DNA from: Bacterioplanes sanyensis
GTDB lineage: Bacteria > Pseudomonadota > Gammaproteobacteria > Pseudomonadales > Oceanobacteraceae
DNA: 64,000 nucleotides
NCBI RefSeq assembly: GCF_014652515.1
Contig: NZ_BMYY01000004.1
Coordinates: forward strand, 186,001-250,000
Direction of reading: 5' to 3'
Numbering within the stretch: position 1 is the first letter of the stretch; each line of letters opens with the position of its first letter. Of this stretch, positions 43,663-54,364 are shown piece by piece. The notes beneath the pieces were generated by a model. It was not told the DNA's origin and searched no databases. It worked only from the letters and a program-made list of their open reading frames with translations. The position numbers and the translations under genes are program-made.

Positions 43663-43929
43663 ATGGCTTTCAAATCCGATGACGATCGAAATGCCTACTG
43701 GCGCAAAAACATTAACCTCATGCTCACATTACTGGTGGTCTGGGCCTTAGTGTCATACGGTTTCGGCATCTTGCTGCGCCCGATGCTCGACGCAATTCCC
43801 GTTGGTGGTGTTGGGCTCGGGTTCTGGTTTGCGCAAAACGGATCCATTTACGTGTTTCTTTTCCTGGTGTTTTTCTACGCCAAAAAAATGCGCCAGCTCG
43901 ACCGCGAGTTTGGCGTTGATGACGACTGA
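43663..43929 (+). CDS. DUF4212 small symporter subunit
   Basis: The 88-residue protein has two membrane segments (about 22-45 and 55-78) and a charged C-terminal tail (YAKKMRQLDREFGVDDD). This is the DUF4212 partner usually found directly before VC_2705-type sodium/solute symporters, as here (14 bases). The ATG at 43663 follows AGGAGG and fits the family start AFKSDDDRNAYWRKN; an upstream ATG at 43633 lacks a ribosome site. Confidence 0.9.
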   Translation: MAFKSDDDRNAYWRKNINLMLTLLVVWALVSYGFGILLRPMLDAIPVGGVGLGFWFAQNGSIYVFLFLVFFYAKKMRQLDREFGVDDD

Positions 43930-43943
43930 GTGAGGATAACACC

Positions 43944-45728
43944 ATGGATTTGCAGACCTTAACCTACATCGTTGTAGGCGCGACCTTCGCGCTCTACATG
44001 GGCATTGCCGTTTGGGCGCGGGCCGGTACCACAGGCGAATACTATGCTGCTGGCCGTGGCGTGCACCCGGTCGCCAACGGCATGGCCACGGCGGCTGACT
44101 GGATGTCGGCGGCTTCGTTTATTGGCATGGCTGGTTTAATCGCCTTTAAAGGCTACGACGCCTCCATCTTTTTAATGGGCTGGACTGGCGGCTATGTGCT
44201 GCTGGCTTTGTGTTTGGCGCCTTACTTGCGCAAGTTCGGCAAGTTTACCGTGCCGGATTTTATCGGCGATCGCTATTATTCACGCTCCGCTCGCATCGTT
44301 GCTGTGATTTGCCTGATCGTCGCCTCTCTTACCTACGTGATCGGCCAGATGAAAGGCATCGGCGTGGCGTTTTCGCGCTTCCTCGATGTGGATTACGCGA
44401 CGGGATTGTACGCCGGCATGGGCATTGTGTTCTTCTACGCCGTGCTCGGTGGCATGAAGGGCGTTACCTACACCCAGATCGCGCAATACTGTGTGTTAAT
44501 TTTCGCCTACACCGTGCCAGCTGTGTTTATCTCCCTCAATCTGACCGGCAATCCACTGCCACAGTTAGGCTTTTTGAGCGATACCGCCGATGGCACGCCG
44601 CTATTGGTGAAACTGGATCAAACCCTGGTCGATTTAGGCTTTGCTGAGTACACCGCGCAAAAAGGCGGCACCTTCAACATGCTGATGTATACCCTGTCAT
44701 TGATGATGGGCACCGCTGGCTTGCCGCACGTGATTATTCGCTTTTTCACCGTACCTAAAGTATCGGATGCGCGTACTTCTGCCGGTTGGGCACTGTTGTT
44801 TATTGCCATTCTCTACACCACTGCACCGGCCGTGGGCTCAATGGCGCGCTTAAACCTGACCAACACCATTCAAGACCCAGCCTTCGACATCGGTGACCCA
44901 CAAGGCAACCTGGTGTACGACGAGCGTCCCGACTGGTTCCGCAATTGGGAAACCACAGGGCTGTTAGAATTTGAAGATAAAAACGGCGACGGTCGCATCC
45001 AATACTACAACGACCAAAACCCAGAGTTTGCTGCCATGGCTGAAAAAGAATTCGGCTGGAAAGGCAACGAAATGGTGAAAGTCGACCGTGACATCATGGT
45101 GTTGGCGAACCCAGAAATTGCCAAGTTACCTAACTGGGTGATTGCTCTGGTAGCTGCTGGCGGTTTGGCAGCGGCGCTATCCACGGCAGCCGGTCTGTTG
45201 ATTGCTATTTCTTCGGCGATTTCCCACGACTTGCTGAAAAGCACCTTTATGCCGCACATCAGTGAAAAGCAGGAGTTGATGTCAGCACGGATCGCCATGG
45301 CCGGTGCCATTTTGGTGGCCGGCTACCTAGGGCTGAATCCGCCCGGCTTTGCTGCCCAGGTAGTGGCCTTGGCCTTTGGTCTTGCTGCGTCGTCGATCTT
45401 CCCGGTATTGATGATGGGCATCTTCAGCTCACGCATTAATAATATCGGCGCCGTCAGCGGCATGTTGGTCGGCCTCACCTCGACTCTGGTGTACATCTTC
45501 ACCTATAAAGGCTGGTTCTTTGTGCAAGGTACCAACATGCTGCCCAACACACCGGACAGCTGGTTCTTAGGCGTAGCACCCGAGGCCTTTGGTGCCATCG
45601 GTGCACTGCTGAACTTCGTGACCGCCTTTATCGTCACCAAAATGACCGCACCAGTACCGGAAGAGATCCGCCACATGGTGGAAGACATTCGCTTCCCCAA
45701 AGGCGCCGGTGCAGCTCAGGATCATTAA
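43944..45728 (+). CDS. Sodium:solute symporter, VC_2705/ActP-like
   Basis: The 594-residue inner-membrane symporter of the SSS family has about 13 membrane helices. Its signature is AAGRGVHPVANGMATAADWMSAASFIG near residue 32 and SLMMGTAGLPHVIIRFFTVPK near residue 250. The family usually takes up acetate or other short organic acids with sodium. A hydrophilic insert (about 315-385, LVYDERPDWFRNWET) is typical of VC_2705. GAGGAT precedes the ATG. The context of isocitrate lyase and enoyl-CoA hydratase nearby fits carboxylate use, but the substrate is inferred. Confidence 0.92.
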   Translation: MDLQTLTYIVVGATFALYMGIAVWARAGTTGEYYAAGRGVHPVANGMATAADWMSAASFIGMAGLIAFKGYDASIFLMGWTGGYVLLALCLAPYLRKFGKFTVPDFIGDRYYSRSARIVAVICLIVASLTYVIGQMKGIGVAFSRFLDVDYATGLYAGMGIVFFYAVLGGMKGVTYTQIAQYCVLIFAYTVPAVFISLNLTGNPLPQLGFLSDTADGTPLLVKLDQTLVDLGFAEYTAQKGGTFNMLMYTLSLMMGTAGLPHVIIRFFTVPKVSDARTSAGWALLFIAILYTTAPAVGSMARLNLTNTIQDPAFDIGDPQGNLVYDERPDWFRNWETTGLLEFEDKNGDGRIQYYNDQNPEFAAMAEKEFGWKGNEMVKVDRDIMVLANPEIAKLPNWVIALVAAGGLAAALSTAAGLLIAISSAISHDLLKSTFMPHISEKQELMSARIAMAGAILVAGYLGLNPPGFAAQVVALAFGLAASSIFPVLMMGIFSSRINNIGAVSGMLVGLTSTLVYIFTYKGWFFVQGTNMLPNTPDSWFLGVAPEAFGAIGALLNFVTAFIVTKMTAPVPEEIRHMVEDIRFPKGAGAAQDH

Positions 45729-45746
45729 TCCATTCCACAAAACCTT

Positions 45747-45770
45747 AACCCGGCTTCGGCCGGGTTTTTT
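45747..45770 (+). terminator. Terminator after the symporter
   Basis: Stem AACCCGGC/GCCGGGTT around TTCG, followed by T tract; typical rho-independent form. Confidence 0.93.
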
Positions 45771-45856
45771 ATGCCGCAGCTACTCAGATGTTTGCTTCGA
45801 TCATTGCCGTCTAAGCAAGGCTCTGCAATGATCCGGCCTTTATTTGAGGGTTTAAC

Positions 45857-46612
45857 ATGTACCAAGACATTGAATTCAACGTTGAGCAACGCATCGCCAC
45901 CATTACGTTTAATCGCCCCGAAGTGTTTAACGCCATTCGCGTGCAAACCTACCAAGAGGTGATCTCAGCATTAAAAGACTGTGAGCAGCGCGACGATGTC
46001 AGCGTGATCATCATCACCGGCGCTGCGGGTAAATTTTGCGCCGGCAATGACCTGACGGATTTACTGCCAGAGGGTGATCTGGCCGGAGTACAGCAAGGCG
46101 TCGCGGGGATTTTTGATACCTTAGCGGCCATGCAAAAGCCCTTAATTCTGGCGCAAGAAGGGGTCGCCGTGGGCATTGGCGCTAACTTGCTACTGCACGC
46201 TGATTTGGCTTTTGCCGGTCGCAGCATTCGCTACAGCCTGCCCTTTAGTAAAATTGGCGTCGCAGCAGAAGGCGGCTCATCCGTGCTGTTAAAAGAAATG
46301 ATCGGCCCTAAAGCCGCTGCAGATTTGTTGCTCACTGGGCGTTTTTTCAACGCCGAAGAAGCCGAGCGCTGGGGCTTTATTAATAAAGCCGTCGATGACG
46401 GCAGCGCCTTAGAGCACGCACAAAAGGCGGCAACCGAGCTGCTTAAAAACTCACAAGATGCCATTCGTGCAATCAAGCAACTGGGACGCCGAGAAGACCA
46501 CCGCCAGCGAGTCAATAGCGCCGTTAAAGCTGAGATGGAGGCTTTTTCACAGTTGTTGCAAACGCCAGAAACACAGATGCGTATTCAACAAGTTCTAAAA
46601 GGAAAGGGCTAA
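45857..46612 (+). CDS. Enoyl-CoA hydratase/isomerase family protein
   Basis: The 251-residue crotonase-fold enzyme acts on acyl-CoA. The oxyanion-hole residues lie in GKFCAGNDLTDLL (about 58-70) and EGVAVGIGANLLLHADLAFA (about 100-120). One of the two catalytic glutamates of mitochondrial hydratase (ECH Glu144) is at AEGGSSVLLKEMIG, where Glu follows Ala as in several isomerases and hydratases. Thus whether it hydrates, isomerises or hydrolyses is open. It is a single gene with its own upstream terminator from the symporter. Confidence 0.88.
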   Translation: MYQDIEFNVEQRIATITFNRPEVFNAIRVQTYQEVISALKDCEQRDDVSVIIITGAAGKFCAGNDLTDLLPEGDLAGVQQGVAGIFDTLAAMQKPLILAQEGVAVGIGANLLLHADLAFAGRSIRYSLPFSKIGVAAEGGSSVLLKEMIGPKAAADLLLTGRFFNAEEAERWGFINKAVDDGSALEHAQKAATELLKNSQDAIRAIKQLGRREDHRQRVNSAVKAEMEAFSQLLQTPETQMRIQQVLKGKG

Positions 46613-46613
46613 A

Positions 46614-46636
46614 GTAGGAGCCGTCTAGGCTCCTAC
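46614..46636. terminator. Hairpin between convergent genes
   Basis: Nine-base arms GTAGGAGCC/GGCTCCTAC around GTCTA, between the enoyl-CoA hydratase stop and the TRL-like gene end. The T tract is missing, so activity as a terminator is only likely from position. Confidence 0.5.
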
Positions 46637-46644
46637 CTGCAAGA

Positions 46645-46986
46645 TTATTCGCCGTACACGATGGTGGTCGTTTGTGCGAACAGTCCCAGCAAAACAGTCG
46701 TGTTGCGATAATCTACATGGTGTACCTTGGTGATATTGGCATTTTTCATTGCCTCAGTCACAGAAGAGTCACCAAAGCTCAACAGGCCAAACACGGCTGT
46801 GGTAGATGCTTCACCAACTTTTGCCGGCTGTGCATCTTTGTGTGTTGGCACCGCCAAGGCAGCTGCGGTCGAGGTGGTGTTCGACATCAATGCGCCACTC
46901 AGGGTTGGGCCACCTGGGTAGACATTCGTTGCACAGCCAGACAGCAGCACGACCAGCGCAACCGCGCAGATTTTAATCAATTTCAT
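46645..46986 (-). CDS. TRL-like family lipoprotein
   Basis: The 113-residue protein has a lipobox LSGC at residue 18 and the TRL (PF13146) pattern: GGPTLSGALMSNTTSTAAA, then KVGEASTTAVFGLLSFGDSSV and a close MKNANITKVHHVDYRN. TRL domain proteins were named from a tRNA-associated locus in other bacteria and have no known function. AGGAAAG precedes the ATG. Confidence 0.85.
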   Translation of the reverse strand: MKLIKICAVALVVLLSGCATNVYPGGPTLSGALMSNTTSTAAALAVPTHKDAQPAKVGEASTTAVFGLLSFGDSSVTEAMKNANITKVHHVDYRNTTVLLGLFAQTTTIVYGE

Positions 46987-47174
46987 TTATTTCTTTCCTT
47001 TTCCATTGGATACCAGAGCCCGAGGACGACATATCATGCAAAACCGGCAACCGACGCACCACCTTCCCCGAAGCGGCGCGCATTATACCGGGACGGCTCA
47101 GTGAAGTAACCCGGTTCAGCTAGGGTTCAGTTCACATTTCTATGCTGCCACTTTTTAACTTGTGAGAACTCTCG

Positions 47175-47732
47175 ATGAAAATTTGGCTTTTGCCAGTATT
47201 ACTGTTGACTTTCTCTGCCCAGGCGCAGCCTTCACACATAATCCACGCTGGGCTGATTCGTGCAACCGGTGATGCCGAACATGATTTTTTCGGTATCAGC
47301 AATCACTCAGACCTCGATGTTTACGGCTTCAGCTTGGCACATAGCTTTTATTTCAACCGCACGGATAATCAGCTACAGACGACGCTAAGCCGGCGCAACC
47401 TCGTATTCAACGACAGCCAAGAACATGGTCACTTGTGGGGGCTCGATATCGACTGGAAAGTGACGCTCGGGCACTACCGGCTAAAGCCTTATGTGAGTGC
47501 TGGCATGGGCTATCAGCAACACAGCGCACACCAAGAAAAAGATTTTTTTGACGATGACCTCTCCGGTATCAACATTAATGTAGGCGCCGGAATGATATTG
47601 GATAAAGACAACTGGCGCTTCGACCTCGGCTATCAACGCAAAGCCGTCTGGAGCAACGCCAATCTCGCTTTATTTTTTGATAGCGAAACCCGCTTGGATG
47701 AACTCAGCTTCTCCATCGGGCGCCTGTTCTAA
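47175..47732 (+). CDS. Small outer-membrane beta-barrel protein (hypothetical)
   Basis: The 185-residue protein has a signal peptide (MKIWLLPVLLLTFSAQA) and alternating hydrophobic strands, with aromatic girdle residues (DVYGFSLAHSFYFN, YRLKPYVSAGMGYQ, WRFDLGYQRKAVW). The last residue is phenylalanine (LSFSIGRLF), the outer-membrane barrel assembly signal. About eight strands fit an OmpA/OmpX-like barrel. No specific family was recognised. It is a single gene after 188 bases of intergenic DNA. Confidence 0.75.
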   Translation: MKIWLLPVLLLTFSAQAQPSHIIHAGLIRATGDAEHDFFGISNHSDLDVYGFSLAHSFYFNRTDNQLQTTLSRRNLVFNDSQEHGHLWGLDIDWKVTLGHYRLKPYVSAGMGYQQHSAHQEKDFFDDDLSGININVGAGMILDKDNWRFDLGYQRKAVWSNANLALFFDSETRLDELSFSIGRLF

Positions 47733-47853
47733 CCCTTTCATATGGGCACCGAATTATTAAGCGCGCCGCGGAGCAAATTCGCTGCCCTAAATCAAGACAT
47801 CAACCCCCTCCTAGGCTTAGGCTGAGCCAAAAACATAAGAAAGGAGCAGCGCC

Positions 47854-48621
47854 ATGGTGGATGTCATCGCCCTTGATCGCAGCAATATTGAAGACGAGCA
47901 TATTTGCTGCGCTTTTAGTGATAAAAAATGCGCCCAGGGCTACCAAGCCAAAAAAGACTGGCTAACTCAGCAGTTTGAGCAGGGTTATCACTTTGATCGC
48001 TTAGATGCCAGAGCCAAGGTCTTTCTGGAATATGGCCCGGCCGAGCAGGCATGGTGGCCAGTCGAAGCCCCACACGCCCTGGCCCTGAACTGTTTTTGGG
48101 TCTCTGGCCGCTACAAGCAGCAGGGTTATGCCAAGGCGCTGCTGGAGCGTGCCAAAGCCGCAGCCAAGGCCGAGGGGCGTGATGCGCTGGTCACAGTGGC
48201 GGGCCAAAAGAAATTTCACTTTATGAGTGACGGCCGCTGGCTAAAGCGCCAAGGTTTTGTGGTCGTCGATCAAACCGATGATGGCTTTGAGTTGCTGCAA
48301 CTTGCCCTGAATGATCGTGCTGGCGAGTCACGCTTCGCTGACTGCGTCCAGCAAAAACAGGGGTTAGCACAGCAAGGATTGGTGGTGTATTACAGCCATC
48401 GCTGTCCCTTCACCGATTTCCATGTTAATCAGGAGCTGCCCGCCACGGCGGCCAAACGTGGCTTACCACTCACCATCGTGCACCTAAATAGCCTAGAAAA
48501 AGCGCGTTCGGCGCCCACGCCAGCCACTATTTTTAGCCTGTTTTATCAAGGGAAATTTATTACCACAGATTTAAGTGCGTGTATGGACAGCCGTTTTGAT
48601 AAGGTCACCAAAATTACCTGA
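47854..48621 (+). CDS. GNAT N-acetyltransferase with YoaP-like C-terminal domain
   Basis: The N-terminal two-thirds hold a GNAT acetyl-CoA fold: LNCFWVSGRYKQQGYAKALLERA carries the Q/R-x-x-G-x-A pyrophosphate-binding motif at about residue 90. The C-terminal quarter (about 175-255) matches the YoaP domain: VYYSHRCPFTDFHVNQELP, then TIVHLNSLEKARSAPTPATIFSLFY. The substrate is unknown. The protein of 255 residues has AGGAG ahead of its ATG. It is a single gene. Confidence 0.85.
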   Translation: MVDVIALDRSNIEDEHICCAFSDKKCAQGYQAKKDWLTQQFEQGYHFDRLDARAKVFLEYGPAEQAWWPVEAPHALALNCFWVSGRYKQQGYAKALLERAKAAAKAEGRDALVTVAGQKKFHFMSDGRWLKRQGFVVVDQTDDGFELLQLALNDRAGESRFADCVQQKQGLAQQGLVVYYSHRCPFTDFHVNQELPATAAKRGLPLTIVHLNSLEKARSAPTPATIFSLFYQGKFITTDLSACMDSRFDKVTKIT

Positions 48622-48623
48622 CG

Positions 48624-48643
48624 ATGGGCGCTGCAGCGCCCAT
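48624..48643. terminator. Perfect palindrome between convergent genes
   Basis: A 20-base palindrome with centre TGCA and arms ATGGGCGC. It separates the GNAT gene from the adenine deaminase gene. It lacks T tracts and is only a possible terminator. Confidence 0.45.
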
Positions 48644-48647
48644 TCGC

Positions 48648-50092
<1,445 letters not shown>

Positions 50093-51694
50093 TTAGATGT
50101 TGTTGAACTGGTTAGAGGTGTTTTTCGCACCACCGGCTTTCAGTGCACGATCGCCTGCGTAGTATTCTTTGTGATCGTCCCCTAGGTCAGAGCCCGCCAT
50201 GTTTTGGTGCTTAACGCAGGCAATGCCTTGACGGATTTCTTTACGCTGAACGCCTTCAACGTAACCCAGCATGCCTTGCTCACCGAAGTACTCTTTGGCC
50301 AAGTTATCAACCGACAGAGCGGTCGTGTGATAAGTCGGCAGAGTGATCAGGTGGTGGAACACGTTCGCTTCGCGAGAGCAATCCGCTTGGAAAGTCTTAA
50401 CGCGTGCATCGGCTTCTGCTGCCAGCTCAGAATCGTCGTAATCAGCTGACATCAGACGGTCACGATCGTAGCCAGAAACGTCTTTGCCTTGCTCAACCCA
50501 AGAATCGAACACTTGCTGACGGAAGTTCAGCGTCCAGTTGAACGATGGAGAGTTGTTGTACACCAGCTTGGCATCTGGGTGTACTTTACGTACTTCGTCC
50601 ATCATCTCTTTGATTTCGTGTACGGTCGGAACCGCAGTTTCGATCCACAACAGGTCTGCACCAGCATTGATCGCTTCGATGCAGTCGAATACGCAACGCT
50701 CATGGCCAGTGCCCGGGCGGAACTGATACAGGCCAGATGCCAGACGCTTAGGACGTACCAGCTTGCCATCACGGTTCAGCAGCACATCGCCATTTTTAAC
50801 GTCTTCAACGTTTACTTCTTCAACGTCCAAGAAGGAGTTGTAAACGTCGCCTTGGTCGCCTTGCTCGTTAACCACTGCGATTTCTTTGGTCAGGCCAGCA
50901 CCTTCGGAGTCGGTACGAGCAACGATGATACCATCGTCAACACCCAACTCCAGGAAGGCGTAGCGCAGAGCGCGCAGCTTAGCGTGGAAGTCTTCGTGTG
51001 GCACGGTCACTTTACCGTCTTGGTGGCCACATTGTTTCTCGTCCGCTACTTGGTTTTCGATCTGCAGCGCACAAGCACCGGCTTCGATCATTTGCTTCGC
51101 CATCAGGTAAGTCGCTTCCGCGTTACCGAAACCGGCGTCGATGTCAGCGATGATAGGTACGATGTGCGTTTCGTAGTTATCAATCTGATCTTGAATTTCT
51201 TTCTCTTTAGCTGCATCGCCCGCTTCGCGCGCTTTGTCCAGCTCACGGAACAAGCCACCCAGTTCACGTGCATCGGCTTGACGCAAGAAGGTGTACAGCT
51301 CTTTTACCAAGGATGCAACGGCAGTTTTTTCATGCATAGACTGGTCAGGCAGAGGACCAAACTCGCTGCGCAGAGCCGCAACCATCCAGCCAGACAGGTA
51401 CAAATAACGACGCTTAGTCGTGCCAAAGTGCTTTTTGATAGAGATCAGCTTTTGCTGACCAACAAAACCATGCCAGCAACCCAGAGACTGAGTGTACAGC
51501 GACTTGTCTTTGTCGAACGCTGCCATGTCTTCGCGCATGATTTTGGCGGTGTAACGAGCGATGTCCAAGCCAGTTTTGAACTGGTTTTGCACACGCATAC
51601 GCGCAACATACTCAGGGTTGATCTGATCCCAAGGGCTGCCTGCTGCTTCTTTCAGAGCCGCTGCCGCTTTGATTTCTTGTTGATAAACTGACAT
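50093..51694 (-). CDS. aceA: Isocitrate lyase
   Basis: It splits isocitrate to succinate and glyoxylate in the glyoxylate shunt, needed for growth on acetate or fatty acids. The active-site motif is KQCGHQDGK (near residue 210), a variant of the classical KKCGH; together with 533 residues it places the enzyme in the long Pseudomonas-type subfamily. Other parts, ADIDAGFGNAEATY and NNSPSFNW, bind the metal and substrate. The context (acetate-type symporter, enoyl-CoA hydratase) is consistent. AAGGA precedes the ATG. Confidence 0.96.
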   Translation of the reverse strand: MSVYQQEIKAAAALKEAAGSPWDQINPEYVARMRVQNQFKTGLDIARYTAKIMREDMAAFDKDKSLYTQSLGCWHGFVGQQKLISIKKHFGTTKRRYLYLSGWMVAALRSEFGPLPDQSMHEKTAVASLVKELYTFLRQADARELGGLFRELDKAREAGDAAKEKEIQDQIDNYETHIVPIIADIDAGFGNAEATYLMAKQMIEAGACALQIENQVADEKQCGHQDGKVTVPHEDFHAKLRALRYAFLELGVDDGIIVARTDSEGAGLTKEIAVVNEQGDQGDVYNSFLDVEEVNVEDVKNGDVLLNRDGKLVRPKRLASGLYQFRPGTGHERCVFDCIEAINAGADLLWIETAVPTVHEIKEMMDEVRKVHPDAKLVYNNSPSFNWTLNFRQQVFDSWVEQGKDVSGYDRDRLMSADYDDSELAAEADARVKTFQADCSREANVFHHLITLPTYHTTALSVDNLAKEYFGEQGMLGYVEGVQRKEIRQGIACVKHQNMAGSDLGDDHKEYYAGDRALKAGGAKNTSNQFNNI

Positions 51695-51926
51695 GAGCCA
51701 ATCCTTCAGTGATGTGTAGATGACGGCGATCTCCTCTACCCCACAGTTGGAGGAGCTCGCTGGCTGAAGGGCATATTAGAGAGTTGCCCCCCATAATTAC
51801 AATCAATACGGTCAATGTCTGGTATTTTACGTATGAATGTAGACAGGGCGTGGCAAGGGTTTATACGAGCCAAATCCGGGGAATTGCGCCCACATTAGCC
51901 GCATTCGATACCGATAGCAGGTCTAT

Positions 51927-52214
51927 TTAGCGCTGCTGCCACCAGCGCATTACCTGACGCCACACGGGCTGCAAGCGCTGCTCACGGCTCAAAAAATGCT
52001 CCGCTTGAAAAAAGGCGTTGACCAAATGGCCGGGGCTGGGGGCATAGCCATAGCGCAGGCGCCAGTAGCGCTCGGCTTCGAACTGCAATTGCTGATAAAG
52101 GCGGTCGTAATCGGTGTTGCCGTCGTAGCTCATCGCCTGCGGCGGCAAAGGGTGCTGTCGCAGGGCATCAACAAACCATTGCACCAAGGCTTCGGGGGGT
52201 TGATTGATGGCCAT
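51927..52214 (-). CDS. Hypothetical protein translationally coupled to the HI0933-like gene
   Basis: I do not recognise this 95-residue soluble protein. It is rich in Trp, Arg and Gln (YWRLRYGYAPSPGH, VWRQVMRWWQQR) and probably helical. Its AGGAGG ribosome site lies inside the end of the flavoprotein gene, with starts 9 bases after that gene's end, so translation is coupled. Oddly, it is not obviously related to flavoproteins. Confidence 0.72.
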   Translation of the reverse strand: MAINQPPEALVQWFVDALRQHPLPPQAMSYDGNTDYDRLYQQLQFEAERYWRLRYGYAPSPGHLVNAFFQAEHFLSREQRLQPVWRQVMRWWQQR

Positions 52215-52223
52215 ATCATCCTC

Positions 52224-53414
52224 CTACAAATGCTGAGCACAGGCATAAGCGCTAGACCAAGCCCACTGAAAGTTAAAACCACCCAGATGGCCCGTCACAT
52301 CCACCACCTCGCCAATAAAATACAAACCAGGCTGGCGTTTGCTCTCTAGGGTTTTAGACGATAGCTCATCTGTATCCACCCCACCCAGGGCCACCTCTGC
52401 GGTGCGATACCCTTCTGTACCCGATGGTTTGACCTGCCATTGGTGCAGTTGTTGCGCCAGCGCGTCCATTTGCTCGCCATTTAAACTGGCCAGGCTGGTC
52501 GTGGCGTCGCACACAGATTGCAGTGCCAGCCATTGCTCGGCAAAGCGCTGGGTGGTTTTTTCCGCCAACCACTGGCGCACGCTTAAACGCGGCCTTTCGT
52601 GCTGCAACTGGCGCAGCTCTTGAGCGCTGTCGCTGCCCGGTAGCAGATTCACGCGCACGGCATCACCTGGCTGCCAATAGGAGGAAATCTGCAACATCGC
52701 TGGGCCACTCAGGCCACGGTGAGTAAACAGCATGTCTTCATCAAAATAGCCGTCGTTGCATTCGACATTGACCGCCAACGATGTGCCCGATAGCGCCTGA
52801 CACAGAGACCGCAGCTGATCTGTGATGGTGAAGGGCACGAGTCCTGCGCGGTGTGGGTACACGCGCAAGCCAAACTGCTGCGCCAGTTGATAGCCAAAGC
52901 CCGTGGCGCCCAGCGTTGGGATCGACGGCCCGCCGGTGGCCACCACCAGCTTCGAAGCACGATAGCTGTGCTCACCGCCTTGCACTTGATAATGCTCGCC
53001 ATCGTGCTGCACCTCGGTCACCGGTACCTCTAAGCGCACCACGGCACCATGCTGCTGACACTGATCGAGCAGCATGGCCACAATGTGCTTGGCTTTATCG
53101 TCGCAAAACAGCTGCCCCAGCTTTTTCTCGTGATAGGCAATGCCGTACTGCTCCACCAAGGCGATGAAGTCCCATTGGCTGTACTGGCTCAGGGCCGATT
53201 TGCAAAAGTGCGGGTTATGACTGAGGTAGCAACTGGGCTCGATGTAGTAGTTGGTGAAATTACAGCGACCGCCACCGGACATCAGGATTTTTTTGCCCGG
53301 TTTATTGGCATGCTCCAGCACCTGCACGGAAAGCCCACGGCTCGCCGCTTGGGCAGCACAAAACAAGCCGGCAGCGCCAGCACCTAACACAATGACATCG
53401 GATTCATACAGCAT
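52224..53414 (-). CDS. HI0933-family flavoprotein (YhiN-like NAD(P)/FAD oxidoreductase)
   Basis: The 396-residue protein has the FAD dinucleotide motif VIVLGAGAAGLFCAAQAASRG at residues 8-28, and the HI0933 pattern KPGKKILMSGGGRCNFTNY (about 40-57). The C-terminal FAD loop is GLYFIGEVVDVTGHLGGFN (about 365). The family's substrate is unknown; some members are named after tRNA or aminoacetone-type oxidoreductases without proof. It is first of a two-gene unit with the 95-residue hypothetical. Confidence 0.9.
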   Translation of the reverse strand: MLYESDVIVLGAGAAGLFCAAQAASRGLSVQVLEHANKPGKKILMSGGGRCNFTNYYIEPSCYLSHNPHFCKSALSQYSQWDFIALVEQYGIAYHEKKLGQLFCDDKAKHIVAMLLDQCQQHGAVVRLEVPVTEVQHDGEHYQVQGGEHSYRASKLVVATGGPSIPTLGATGFGYQLAQQFGLRVYPHRAGLVPFTITDQLRSLCQALSGTSLAVNVECNDGYFDEDMLFTHRGLSGPAMLQISSYWQPGDAVRVNLLPGSDSAQELRQLQHERPRLSVRQWLAEKTTQRFAEQWLALQSVCDATTSLASLNGEQMDALAQQLHQWQVKPSGTEGYRTAEVALGGVDTDELSSKTLESKRQPGLYFIGEVVDVTGHLGGFNFQWAWSSAYACAQHL

Positions 53415-53527
53415 GGAAGACTATTCGTTGGTGGAAAAAACAGCGGCTGCTATTATGCCCGCTCGCTAGGGCCTAGGGCCATCGGGTTTTACCCCATGCA
53501 GCGCTCTGGCAGGTTGAACAATGGGGA

Positions 53528-54364
53528 ATGACCATCATGGAGCTATTTGATCGTGCCGGCCTGATGCAGGCGACGGGGCTGACACCACGCAAACTGGCGT
53601 TATTGCTACGGCTATTAAAAGGGCCGACGCTGGATAACATCTACCGTCAGTTGGATGCCAAAGAAGGCATCGATATGATCGAAGAAGCTCTGAAGCATCT
53701 GGGCATAGAGCTGGCCTACGATGCCGACGCTCTGGCCGCAGCCCTGCCGCAAGATGGCCCCTTTATTACCGTGTCTAACCATCCATTTGGTTTTCTCGAC
53801 GGTATTATTTTGCTGTTAATCGTCGGCCGCCAGCGGCCACAGTTTCGCGCTGTGGCGAATTTTTTGCTGAGCTATTTTGCCCCCATCTCGGATTTATTCA
53901 TCACCGTGAATCCGTTCGAAAAAGGCGGTCCGCGCGGAATGAATGGCATGCGCAAATCCCTCACTCAATTAGAGCAAGGCCTAGGGCTGGGCGTATTTCC
54001 CGCCGGCGAGGTATCGACCTGGTATAAGGGTCAGCAAGGCATTGAAGACAGGGAATGGTCATTGTCGACCATGCGCATGATTATGAAAGCACAGGTGCCT
54101 GTGATTCCGGTCTACTTTCACGGCCACAATAGCCGCAGTTTTCATGTATTGGGGAAAATTCACCCGGCGCTGCGCACTCTGCGCATTCCGGCGGAATTTT
54201 TGAAAAAACGCAACAGTGTGATTCAGCTCGGCATTGGCGAGCGCTTGGAGTGGTCGCAGCTAGAGCAGTACCAAAGCCCCGCCGCACTGCGCGATTTTTT
54301 ACGCCAGCAAACCTATGCCCAAGCGCACACCTTACCGGAGTTAAGCCAGCGCCTCAGCCGCTAA
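53528..54364 (+). CDS. Lysophospholipid acyltransferase family protein
   Basis: The 278-residue protein is an acyl-CoA/ACP-dependent glycerolipid acyltransferase of the PlsC/hemolysin subgroup. The active site is [14 protein letters not shown] near residue 82, with His and Asp in an HX5D arrangement. [11 protein letters not shown] near residue 155 and [10 protein letters not shown] near 195 bind the substrate. The start is uncertain: ATG 53537 (MELFDRAG) has GGGGA about 10 bases before it and is an alternative. The 3' end overlaps the convergent rnhB by 24 bases. Confidence 0.86.
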   Translation: MTIMELFDRAGLMQATGLTPRKLALLLRLLKGPTLDNIYRQLDAKEGIDMIEEALKHLGIELAYDADALAAALPQDGPFITVSNHPFGFLDGIILLLIVGRQRPQFRAVANFLLSYFAPISDLFITVNPFEKGGPRGMNGMRKSLTQLEQGLGLGVFPAGEVSTWYKGQQGIEDREWSLSTMRMIMKAQVPVIPVYFHGHNSRSFHVLGKIHPALRTLRIPAEFLKKRNSVIQLGIGERLEWSQLEQYQSPAALRDFLRQQTYAQAHTLPELSQRLSR

